Of a stretch of DNA of 15,646 nt, positions 7,656-14,416 are shown piece by piece. The notes beneath the pieces are model-generated. The model ran no database searches, was not told the origin of the DNA, and saw only the letters and a program-made list of their open reading frames with translations. The first letter of the stretch is position 1; each line of letters begins with the position of its first letter. The stretch is from Candidatus Omnitrophota bacterium (GTDB taxonomy: Bacteria > NPL-UPA2 > BS750m-G34): assembly GCA_016783345.1 (NCBI GenBank), contig JADHWT010000018.1:1-15646 (forward strand), given 5' to 3'. Made by a program: the position numbers and the translations under genes.

Positions 7656-8455
7656 CGAAAAAAATAGGCTTGGTTGCAGGCCGCGGACAATTCCCTCATC
7701 TTTTTGCAAGAGAGGCAAGGTCCCGCGGATATGAGGTTATAATTATCGGTATAAAGAGATATGCTGATGACTCATTGGTCAAAGAGACAAATCATTTCTA
7801 CTGGATAAAACTTGGAGAACTAACACGCCTCATTGATATATTTAAAAAGGAAGGTGTCAAAGAGGCAGTCTTAGCAGGGCAGATTCCCCAGAAGGTGGTG
7901 CTCAAAGACCTCGCCCTTGACCGAATAGCATTTAAACTCTATAGACAATTAAAAGATAAACAGCCGGCAGCCTTACTTGGCGCTATAGTAAGAGAGGTGG
8001 AAAGGCATGGGATTAAACTCCTTGATTCTGCCACCTTTTTGTCGTCTTTTTTACCGGGGAAAGGTGTCCTCTCCGGTCGCGGCCCCACTACAGATGAAAA
8101 GGCTGACATTGAGTTTGGCGCGGGTATTGCCGGAGAGATTGCCAGGCTTGACATCGGACAGACTGTTGTAGTAAAGGACAAGGCTGTGTTGGCTATCGAA
8201 GCAATAGAAGGCACTGATGAAGCAATCAGGCGTGCAGGGAGATTCTCTCAAAAAGGACTTGTAGTAGTAAAAGTAGCCAGGCCCAATCAGGATATGCGTT
8301 TTGATATACCGGTTGTTGGGCTTAATACAGTTAAGGTCATGAAAGAGGCAGGTGGATCGGTCCTTGCTATAGAAGCCAAAAAGACCCTCCTCTTTGATAA
8401 AGAAGAGCTCCTGAATCTTGCCAATGCCTCATCTATCTCCGTTGTAGCCATCTAA
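7646..8455 (+). CDS. lpxI: UDP-2,3-diacylglucosamine diphosphatase LpxI
   Basis: LpxI hydrolyses UDP-2,3-diacylglucosamine to lipid X and UMP. It is the non-orthologous replacement for LpxH, first described in Caulobacter (former DUF1009). The 269-residue protein shows the N-terminal domain opening GLVAGRGQFPHLFA (8-21) and a VLAGQIPQK block (76-83). The C-terminal domain carries the family signature, with FLPGKGVLSGRGPT (135-148), an AIEAIEGTDEAI segment (183-194), and VARPNQDMRFDIPVVG (210-225) with the conserved Asp220. The ATG lies 10 bp inside the end of lpxA, in another frame, which implies coupled translation; a GTG at 7652 is an alternative start. Its presence explains why no LpxH is needed. 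It precedes the Gfo/Idh oxidoreductase and lpxB, an order I recall from several deltaproteobacterial genomes. Confidence 0.95.
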   Translation: MPVTKKIGLVAGRGQFPHLFAREARSRGYEVIIIGIKRYADDSLVKETNHFYWIKLGELTRLIDIFKKEGVKEAVLAGQIPQKVVLKDLALDRIAFKLYRQLKDKQPAALLGAIVREVERHGIKLLDSATFLSSFLPGKGVLSGRGPTTDEKADIEFGAGIAGEIARLDIGQTVVVKDKAVLAIEAIEGTDEAIRRAGRFSQKGLVVVKVARPNQDMRFDIPVVGLNTVKVMKEAGGSVLAIEAKKTLLFDKEELLNLANASSISVVAI

Positions 8456-8472
8456 TCACATCTCTTTTTTTC

Positions 8473-8501
8473 TTACCCAATCAGACTATATATGGTATAA
8501 T
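8473..8501 (+). promoter_or_regulatory. Predicted sigma-70-type extended -10 promoter
   Basis: The gap between lpxI and the oxidoreductase contains a perfect TATAAT (8496-8501), preceded by TG one base upstream (TGgTATAAT). That is a full extended -10 box. A weak -35 candidate, TTACCC (8473-8478), lies 17 bp upstream and matches three of six consensus bases. Transcription would start near 8508, about 16 nt before the ATG at 8524, giving a very short leader. It could drive the downstream run from the oxidoreductase to lpxK and beyond. Its activity is inferred from sequence only. Confidence 0.6.
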
Positions 8502-8523
8502 CTTTAAAAGTTAATAAACGAGT

Positions 8524-9456
8524 ATGGATAATCCAAAAAAGATAAAAGTAGGGGTAGTAGGTGTAGGGCATCTGGGTAAGTTCCATGCCCGTATATATAA
8601 GGAAATGCCCGAGGTAGAGCTGGTAGGGGTAGCAGATATTGTATCAAAGAGGGCTAAGAAGATTGCAAGGGCTTTTGATACTGAGGGTTATCAAGACTAT
8701 CGGATGCTTTTAGATAAGGTAGACGCGGTTAGTGTAGTTGTTCCTACAGACAATCATTTTAAAGTGGCTCGTGATTTTTTGGAAAAGAATATCCATACCC
8801 TCGTAGAAAAACCGGTTACAAGGACTGTTAAGGAGGCAGAAGACCTGCTCGAGCTTTCTAAGAAAAGAGGTCTTATCTTACAGGTCGGTCATGTCGAAAG
8901 ATTTAATGCCGCAATTATCGCCTTAGAGAAACTTGTGGGCACGCCGCGTTTCATCGAAGCGCATCGTCTTAGTTTTTATCAACCCCGTGGTATTGAGGTA
9001 GGCGTAGTCCTTGACCTCATGATCCATGACCTTGATATAATCCTCCAGCTTGTCCCTGCCTCTGTTACTAAGATTGACGCCGTGGGTATAAATATCCTTA
9101 CCCCATTTGAGGATATTGCTAATGTCAGGCTCGCCTTTTCTAACGGGAGTGTTGCTAATATCACTGCAAGCAGGGTCAGTGACGAAAAGATGCGAAAAAT
9201 TCGTATCTTCCAGGATGATGCCTATATCTCCCTGGACTATGTAGGACAGAAATTTTCAGTCTATCGCAAAAAGGCAAATAAAATTACCAAGGAAGAAGTA
9301 GTCTTAGAAAAGACAGAGTCCCTTAAAGAAGAACTGAAAGATTTTGTGCGATGCGTGCGGGATGGTCGCAGACCCCGTGTCCCTGGCGAAGAAGCCAAAG
9401 AGGTCTTGGAACTTGCCCTTGAAATAACCCACCAGATTCAAAATCTACGGAAGTAA
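8524..9456 (+). CDS. Gfo/Idh/MocA family NAD(P)-dependent sugar oxidoreductase
   Basis: This 310-residue dehydrogenase should act on a sugar or nucleotide sugar. The N-terminal Rossmann fold has the dinucleotide motif GVGHLG (13-18). VEKPVTRT (94-101) carries the family's EKP motif with Lys96. The C-terminal substrate domain has DLMIHDLDI (164-172) with the conserved Asp164 and His168-Asp169. Context points to lipid A, since it lies between lpxI and lpxB. GnnA, an enzyme of this family in Acidithiobacillus and Leptospira, oxidises UDP-GlcNAc at C3 so that GnnB can aminate it for LpxA, and this gene may be similar. No GnnB-like aminotransferase is in the window, so the substrate is unproven. 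There is no clear Shine-Dalgarno; the ATG follows ACGAGT directly. The extended -10 promoter is just upstream. Confidence 0.88.
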   Translation: MDNPKKIKVGVVGVGHLGKFHARIYKEMPEVELVGVADIVSKRAKKIARAFDTEGYQDYRMLLDKVDAVSVVVPTDNHFKVARDFLEKNIHTLVEKPVTRTVKEAEDLLELSKKRGLILQVGHVERFNAAIIALEKLVGTPRFIEAHRLSFYQPRGIEVGVVLDLMIHDLDIILQLVPASVTKIDAVGINILTPFEDIANVRLAFSNGSVANITASRVSDEKMRKIRIFQDDAYISLDYVGQKFSVYRKKANKITKEEVVLEKTESLKEELKDFVRCVRDGRRPRVPGEEAKEVLELALEITHQIQNLRK

Positions 9457-9459
9457 GAG

Positions 9460-10599
9460 ATGAAGCATATCATGATCATTGCAGGGGAGGCTTCCGGAGA
9501 CAGGCATGGCGCGAATCTTATAAACAGTCTCAAGACCAAAGACCCGAATATCCGCTTTACAGGCTTGGGCGGGCCTCTTATGCATGGTGTAGGGCAGGAG
9601 CAGCTATACGATATTAAGGGCCTGGCTGTCATGGGATTAACCGAGGTATTAAAAAAAATATTTTTTTTTCGAAGAGTCTTTAATGAAACACTAACATTTC
9701 TTAAGAGGGAGAGGCCTGACGCCCTGGTCCTTATAGATTACCCCGGGTTTAATGTACGTTTTGCGGAAAAGGCACATAAAGAAAACATAAAGGTTATCTA
9801 TTACATAAGCCCCCAGGTCTGGGCATGGGGGAAGGATAGGGTGAAAAAGATTGGCCGGGTGATAGAAAAGATGCTTGTTGTTTTTCCTTTTGAAAAAGAT
9901 ATCTATGCGCGGGAAAAGATACCGGTTAGTTTTGTCGGGCACCCGCTTTTAGATGAATTGAAAGGCTGCGCAAGAGAGGATGCCCGTAGAGATTTTTCGT
10001 TAAATCCGGAAGATATAGTTATCAGTATCCTGCCTGGCAGCCGGCTACAGGAGATAAAATTGATTTTACCTGTTATGCTAAAGACAGCAGCGCATCTCAA
10101 AGAAAAATTTAATGCGCATTTTCTTCTTCCTATTGCATCTACAGTTAAGCGGGAGGCAGTTCTCAAGGAGATACACCAGCATGCCAAAAAATTCAATGCA
10201 TGTGTGAAGGTAGTTGAAGGTCAATCAGCTAAGGTAATAAGTGCTTCGGATCTCGTTATTACTGCTTCAGGCACAGCAACACTGGAGACCGCAATATTAA
10301 ATAGGCCAATGGTCATTGTCTATAAGGTCCCGGTTCTGAGCTACCTGGTTTTAAGGCGGCTTATCAAGCTCCCCTGTATTGGTATGGTAAATATACTGCT
10401 TAAAGAGGAGGCATTTCCTGAATTTATTCAATATAAGGCTAGGCCATATGATATATTTAAGACCTGCAGCCGCATTCTCGAAGACAGAAACTATCGAGAG
10501 AAGATGATAGGAAATTTAAAAAAGCTGCACTCGCTTTTAGGCGAACAAGGGGCAGGCTTGAGGGCAGCTCAAGAAATTTGGGGAATAGCCTATGGCTGA
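9460..10599 (+). CDS. lpxB: Lipid-A-disaccharide synthase LpxB
   Basis: LpxB (glycosyltransferase family 19) joins lipid X and UDP-2,3-diacylglucosamine into the beta-1,6-linked disaccharide of lipid A at the inner membrane surface. The product is 379 residues, normal for the family. Motifs in order are GEASGDRHGA (9-18), IDYPGFN (92-98), YYISPQVWAWG (114-124), VFPFEKDIY (141-149), FVGHPLLDE (158-166), LPGSRLQEI (191-199) and the UDP-site block ITASGTATLE (267-276). The gene starts 3 bp after the oxidoreductase stop and ends 8 bp inside msbA. A run of 8 A, then TA and 9 T, lies in codons for LKKIFFF (64-70). The reading frame is intact through it. Confidence 0.96.
   Translation: MKHIMIIAGEASGDRHGANLINSLKTKDPNIRFTGLGGPLMHGVGQEQLYDIKGLAVMGLTEVLKKIFFFRRVFNETLTFLKRERPDALVLIDYPGFNVRFAEKAHKENIKVIYYISPQVWAWGKDRVKKIGRVIEKMLVVFPFEKDIYAREKIPVSFVGHPLLDELKGCAREDARRDFSLNPEDIVISILPGSRLQEIKLILPVMLKTAAHLKEKFNAHFLLPIASTVKREAVLKEIHQHAKKFNACVKVVEGQSAKVISASDLVITASGTATLETAILNRPMVIVYKVPVLSYLVLRRLIKLPCIGMVNILLKEEAFPEFIQYKARPYDIFKTCSRILEDRNYREKMIGNLKKLHSLLGEQGAGLRAAQEIWGIAYG
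9651..9669. repeat. A8-TA-T9 homopolymer palindrome within lpxB
   Basis: Eight A's (9651-9658), TA, then nine T's (9661-9669) form an 18-bp perfect palindrome (9651-9668) inside the lpxB reading frame. Runs of this length are prone to polymerase slippage and to sequencing error. The translated frame is continuous here, so this copy encodes full-length LpxB. Confidence 0.7.
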
Positions 10600-12448
10600 G
10601 TTACGACGCAACCACATGTTAAATCTTATAAAGCTCATGAGGCCTTCGTGGAAGAAGTTTATATTAACGCTTATCTGTATGATTACGGCGACTTTCCTCT
10701 GCGGATTACGCTTAGGTCTCGTCATTCCTTTGGTTGAAAAAATTTTAAGTGATAAGGACATTGCAACTCAAACAAAATCAATTGAGAGGCATGGCCTGCC
10801 CCTCCCGCCTAAAATAGAAAAATTGTGGAAAGATATTACTGATAAATTAATTCTTTTTCAGGGACAGCACTCAAAAGAAGACCTTTTAAAGATAATAGCT
10901 ATAGCCTTCTTAGGAATCATTTTTTTCTACGGACTTTTCAATTATGGTCAGACCTATCTCATGTCATATATCGGGCAGAGGGGAGTAACAGAGCTAAGGT
11001 ATCGCCTCTATAACCATTTCCAGGGACTTTCTTTAGATTATTTTACACGGGAGAAGACCGGTCAGATAATCTCCCGCATTATAAATGATACCGGCCTCAT
11101 CCAGAATGCCCTGAGCAAGGGCATGGGAGACCTCTTGCTCCAGAGCTTCTATGTCCTTCTCTATTTAATTATTATGTTTTCCCTGCACTGGAAGTTAGCT
11201 ATCCTCTCTCTTATCATCCTTCCGCTTATAGCCATGCCGATCAATCGTCTTGGCAGACGCATCAGGCGTATTGCAACAAATTTGCAGAAAAGGACAGCCA
11301 ATATCTACTCTATTATCCAGGAGACTATCTCAGGCATCCGGATTGTAAAGGCCTTCTCTATGGAAAAATACGAGGCAGAGAGATTTGGCCGTGAAAATGA
11401 GATGGTCTTTGGCGTGACAATGAAGTCACAGAAAAGGCTTGCCGCGATTTCTCCTCTGACTGAATTCTTCGGTTCTATAGGTTTTGTATTTGTCCTCTGG
11501 TATGGCGGGCGGGAGGTGATAAAAGGGAACATCCCTATTTCGTATTTTCTCGCTTTCATTCTTGCCATGGCATCACTCCTGCAGCCCTTTAAACGCCTGA
11601 GCGCTGTCCATGCTATCTTTCAACAGGCCTTTTCCGCTCTGGACAGGGTCTCCGAGATATTTATGATAGAAAGTATAGTTAAAGAAAGGCCGGATGCCGT
11701 TACCATAAGTGGTTTAAAAAAAGTTATCCATTTTTCGAATGTCAGTTTTACATATCCAGGGGAAAAACAACCAACACTTCAGGATATAAATTTTGAAGTA
11801 AAAACTGGTGATATTGTAGCAATAGTCGGCCCCAGTGGTGTGGGCAAGACTACTTTGGCCAACCTCATACCGCGTTTCTATGATGTAACAGATGGTTCTA
11901 TTAAAATCGATGGCATGGATATCCGCGATGTAAATATAAAATCACTCAGGGATCAGATCGGTATTGTCACCCAGGAGGTCATACTATTTAACGATACAAT
12001 TATCCATAACATTGCATACGGACGTAGAGATATAGACAAGGGAAAGGTTATAGAAGTAAGCAGGGCGGCTAATGCCCATGATTTTATTATGGCGCTCCCT
12101 CAGGGTTACGATACTGTTGTCGGAGAGAGGGGGGTCAGGGTTTCCGGGGGAGAGAGACAGCGTCTGGCTATAGCCAGGGCGCTTTTAAAGGATCCCCCGA
12201 TTTTGATTCTGGATGAAGCAACCTCTGCCCTTGATTCTATTTCAGAGAAATTAGTCCAGGAGGCGCTCTATAATTTGATGAAAAACAGGACCGCCTTTGT
12301 CATTGCCCATCGCTTATCTACAATCCGTCATGCCAGCAAGATTGTGGTTTTGAAAGGCGGCAGGATTGCTGAGATGGGAATTCATCAGCAGCTTCTTTTA
12401 AAAGGCGGCCTCTACAAGCATTACTACGAGATGCAGTTTAAACAATAA
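10592..12448 (+). CDS. msbA: MsbA-like lipid A flippase, ABC transporter (permease-ATPase fusion)
   Basis: This 618-residue half-transporter would act as a homodimer, flipping core-lipid A across the inner membrane. Residues ~20-340 form the six-helix exporter domain, with clear hydrophobic spans near 23-46, 100-117, 182-216 and 292-330. The ATPase domain has Walker A GPSGVGKTT (413-421), Q-loop Gln461, ABC signature VSGGERQ (517-523), Walker B ILILDEA (537-543) and H-loop His573. The loop between the first two helices (about 50-98) is roughly 40 residues longer than I recall for E. coli MsbA (582 residues). The ATG overlaps lpxB by 8 bp and is preceded by GGGGA; a later in-frame ATG at 10616 is an alternative. 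The lpxB and DUF374/waaA neighbours support a lipid A substrate over a drug-exporter role. Confidence 0.92.
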   Translation: MAELRRNHMLNLIKLMRPSWKKFILTLICMITATFLCGLRLGLVIPLVEKILSDKDIATQTKSIERHGLPLPPKIEKLWKDITDKLILFQGQHSKEDLLKIIAIAFLGIIFFYGLFNYGQTYLMSYIGQRGVTELRYRLYNHFQGLSLDYFTREKTGQIISRIINDTGLIQNALSKGMGDLLLQSFYVLLYLIIMFSLHWKLAILSLIILPLIAMPINRLGRRIRRIATNLQKRTANIYSIIQETISGIRIVKAFSMEKYEAERFGRENEMVFGVTMKSQKRLAAISPLTEFFGSIGFVFVLWYGGREVIKGNIPISYFLAFILAMASLLQPFKRLSAVHAIFQQAFSALDRVSEIFMIESIVKERPDAVTISGLKKVIHFSNVSFTYPGEKQPTLQDINFEVKTGDIVAIVGPSGVGKTTLANLIPRFYDVTDGSIKIDGMDIRDVNIKSLRDQIGIVTQEVILFNDTIIHNIAYGRRDIDKGKVIEVSRAANAHDFIMALPQGYDTVVGERGVRVSGGERQRLAIARALLKDPPILILDEATSALDSISEKLVQEALYNLMKNRTAFVIAHRLSTIRHASKIVVLKGGRIAEMGIHQQLLLKGGLYKHYYEMQFKQ

Positions 12449-13101
12449 TGCTGCTTCAGCTCGTTAAGGTACTCGGTAAAATTTATTTGATGCTCCTTGG
12501 CTATACCAGCCGGGTAAAGGTGGTCAATAAAGAATATGTCCTCCCCTTCTGGAATAATGGTCAGAATGTAATCTATGCACTATGGCACAGCCGTCTCCTT
12601 CTTCTAATAGCTTATGGTCGATATGGATTTAAGATAACCAATCTCTCTATGATTGTGAGCCGCAGCCGTGATGGCGAATATATTGCCAAAGTTATCGAGA
12701 GCATAGGGTTCTTGCCGGTACGCGGGTCAAGTTCAGGAGGTGGATATAAGGCATTTTCTAAGTTGCTCACACTCGGCAAAAATGGAAAATATGATTTGGC
12801 TGTTACTCCGGACGGGCCCAGAGGTCCAAGGGAGGTAGTAAAACCAGGTATAATAGAACTCGCCCAGAAATTGGGGTTACCCATAGTTCCTGTGAGTTGC
12901 AGTAGTCGTTGGAGGAAAATATTTAGTAGCTGGGATAGATTTCTTTTGCCTTTTCCTTTTTCCAGGTCAGTTTTAATTTTTGGGAAACCCTTTAAGGTTA
13001 AACCCGATGCCGGTGATAGTGAAAAGAAAGACCTTGGGGGTTTTTTAGCTGATAGACTTAAAGATATAACCAGGCAGGCAGATGAGATGGTCAAAATTTA
13101 G
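12448..13101 (+). CDS. DUF374 lysophospholipid-acyltransferase family protein, probable lipid A secondary acyltransferase
   Basis: This 217-residue membrane-associated acyltransferase has the DUF374 pattern: a hydrophobic N-terminus, YALWHSRLLLL (43-53) in place of the usual HX4D block, SRSRDGEYIA (71-80), RGSSSGGG (92-99) and TPDGPRGPREVVKPG (120-134). The family includes LpxJ of Helicobacter/Campylobacter relatives, which adds a secondary acyl chain to lipid A. That link is from memory and the substrate here is inferred. The position between msbA and waaA, with no lpxL/lpxM in view, supports a late lipid A acylation. Its ATG overlaps the msbA stop (TAATG), implying translational coupling. 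A terminator-like hairpin begins 16 bp after its stop. Confidence 0.85.
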   Translation: MLLQLVKVLGKIYLMLLGYTSRVKVVNKEYVLPFWNNGQNVIYALWHSRLLLLIAYGRYGFKITNLSMIVSRSRDGEYIAKVIESIGFLPVRGSSSGGGYKAFSKLLTLGKNGKYDLAVTPDGPRGPREVVKPGIIELAQKLGLPIVPVSCSSRWRKIFSSWDRFLLPFPFSRSVLIFGKPFKVKPDAGDSEKKDLGGFLADRLKDITRQADEMVKI

Positions 13102-14416
13102 GGAAGAGATTCCTTGCCCCCACCACCAATGCATTGGTGTGGGGGTTTTTCTCCTTTATAATATGGCCCTGATGGGCTTTTTTATTATAGGGAGCCCGTT
13201 CTTTTTAGCCAGGATTATTTCAGGTAAATATAGGGCCGGACTAAAAGAGAGGTTTGGATTCCTGCCGAAAGATTTTCTGGATAAAAAGGCTAAAAGGATC
13301 TGGATTCATGCTGTGTCTGTAGGCGAGGTTGGAGCAGCCATACCTATAGCCGGAGCGATAAAAAAAATGGCGCCGGACATAGAGATGTTTTTTTCTACAA
13401 CCACCTCAACAGGTCAGGGAGTAGCGAAAAAGAGATGGGGTAAAAATGTATTTTATTATCCTCTAGATTTCTCCTGGATAGTCACCCGTGCCCTTAAGTT
13501 TGTGCAGCCTGATGTCTTTGTTGCCATCGAGACGGAGATTTGGCCAAACCTCTTTCGTCATGCCAATCGAATGGGTATCCCGGTGCTTCTTTTAAACGCC
13601 CGAATCTCCAATCAATCTTTTCAGGGATATAAGAGAATTAGATTTCTCTTAGACATAGTTCTTGATAAGGTTGCCGCGTTTGGCGTGCAGACAGAAGAAG
13701 ACGGCAAACGATTTAAGCGATTGGGGGTGGAGAGAGAGAAGATATTCTTCACCGGCAACAGTAAATTCGACAGCGTGGGGATAGATAGCGCTAAAGAAAA
13801 ATTGGATTATTTTGAGTCCCTCCTGGGCTTAAAAGAAAAAGAAATTATTGTATTTGGCTCCACGCATCCCGGAGAAGAAGAAGTAATCATTGAAGTATGT
13901 AAGAGTATTTTAAAAGATTATCCGAATCTTCGTTTTATCCTTTGTCCCCGTCATCCTGAAAGGGCAGGTAGAGTGGAAGACCTTGTAAAGACAGCTTCTT
14001 TTAAAGTTATTCGACGGTCAAAGCTAAACAAAGATAGGAAGGCAGGAGATGAAGTCTTCATTATCCTCGATACAGTTGGAGAGCTCTCTACTATCTATGG
14101 CCTGGCTGCCATTGTTTTTGTCGGCGGTTCTCTCATATCTCGCGGCGGTCAGAATATTATTGAGCCGGCATTCTGGGGCAAACCCATCCTCTTTGGTCCC
14201 TATGTCCATAATTTCAGGGAGGTAGTGAGGATTTTTTTGAAAAAAGAGGGCGCCTGTCAGATAAGAGACGGAAAAGACCTCAAAGAAAAATTAATTTTTT
14301 TCTTAACTCATAAAGAGAAAGCTCTCGAGATGGGCAGGCGCGCAAAAGACCTTGTCCTCCTTAATCGGGGCGCATCCGGAAAAAGCGCAGAACTTATTTT
14401 AAAATATCTACCATGA
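13082..14416 (+). CDS. waaA: 3-deoxy-D-manno-octulosonic acid transferase WaaA (KdtA)
   Basis: WaaA (GT30) transfers Kdo from CMP-Kdo to the lipid A precursor at the cytoplasmic face of the inner membrane. The open frame gives 444 residues. Homology begins at FLLYN (23-27) and a membrane anchor (~30-46). HAVSVGEVGAA (76-86) contains Glu82, the catalytic base position. IETEIWPN (149-156), GSTHPGEE (259-266), CPRHPER (288-294) and GGQNIIEP (355-362) complete the signature. The start is uncertain. ATG 13082 overlaps DUF374 by 20 bp but adds about 19 residues unlike the family and encoded across a terminator hairpin. GTG 13139 gives the best-fitting N-terminus (MGVFLLYN) but lies in the hairpin arm. 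ATG 13163 would lose the LLYN motif. The number of Kdo units added cannot be read from the sequence. Confidence 0.93.
   Translation: MRWSKFREEIPCPHHQCIGVGVFLLYNMALMGFFIIGSPFFLARIISGKYRAGLKERFGFLPKDFLDKKAKRIWIHAVSVGEVGAAIPIAGAIKKMAPDIEMFFSTTTSTGQGVAKKRWGKNVFYYPLDFSWIVTRALKFVQPDVFVAIETEIWPNLFRHANRMGIPVLLLNARISNQSFQGYKRIRFLLDIVLDKVAAFGVQTEEDGKRFKRLGVEREKIFFTGNSKFDSVGIDSAKEKLDYFESLLGLKEKEIIVFGSTHPGEEEVIIEVCKSILKDYPNLRFILCPRHPERAGRVEDLVKTASFKVIRRSKLNKDRKAGDEVFIILDTVGELSTIYGLAAIVFVGGSLISRGGQNIIEPAFWGKPILFGPYVHNFREVVRIFLKKEGACQIRDGKDLKEKLIFFLTHKEKALEMGRRAKDLVLLNRGASGKSAELILKYLP
13117..13150 (+). terminator. Intrinsic-terminator-like hairpin between DUF374 and waaA
   Basis: CCCCCA (13117-13122) pairs with TGGGGG (13140-13145). 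After one bulged C (13123), CACCAA (13124-13129) pairs with TTGGTG (13134-13139) around a TGCA loop. Five T's (13146-13150) follow immediately. This is a 12-bp GC-rich stem plus U-tract, the form of a rho-independent terminator. It lies 16 bp after the DUF374 stop and inside the longest waaA reading frame. It could cap the upstream transcript, attenuate waaA-lpxK expression, or be relieved by ribosomes translating from 13082. Confidence 0.75.

Noticed and set aside
8456..8475. T-rich stretch after the lpxI stop considered as a terminator
   Set aside because: No stem-loop precedes the T run; it is only a pyrimidine tract upstream of the promoter.
12612..13094. Long open frame on the - strand (160 codons) opposite DUF374
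   Set aside because: It lies entirely within the strongly supported acyltransferase gene, has no recognisable motif or ribosome-binding site, and is a reading-frame shadow.
13134..13162. Apparent promoter TTGGTG-17 bp-TATAAT just before ATG 13163
   Set aside because: Transcription would begin near 13169, past the ATG and inside the conserved waaA region, and the -35 match falls in the terminator stem. Probably chance.
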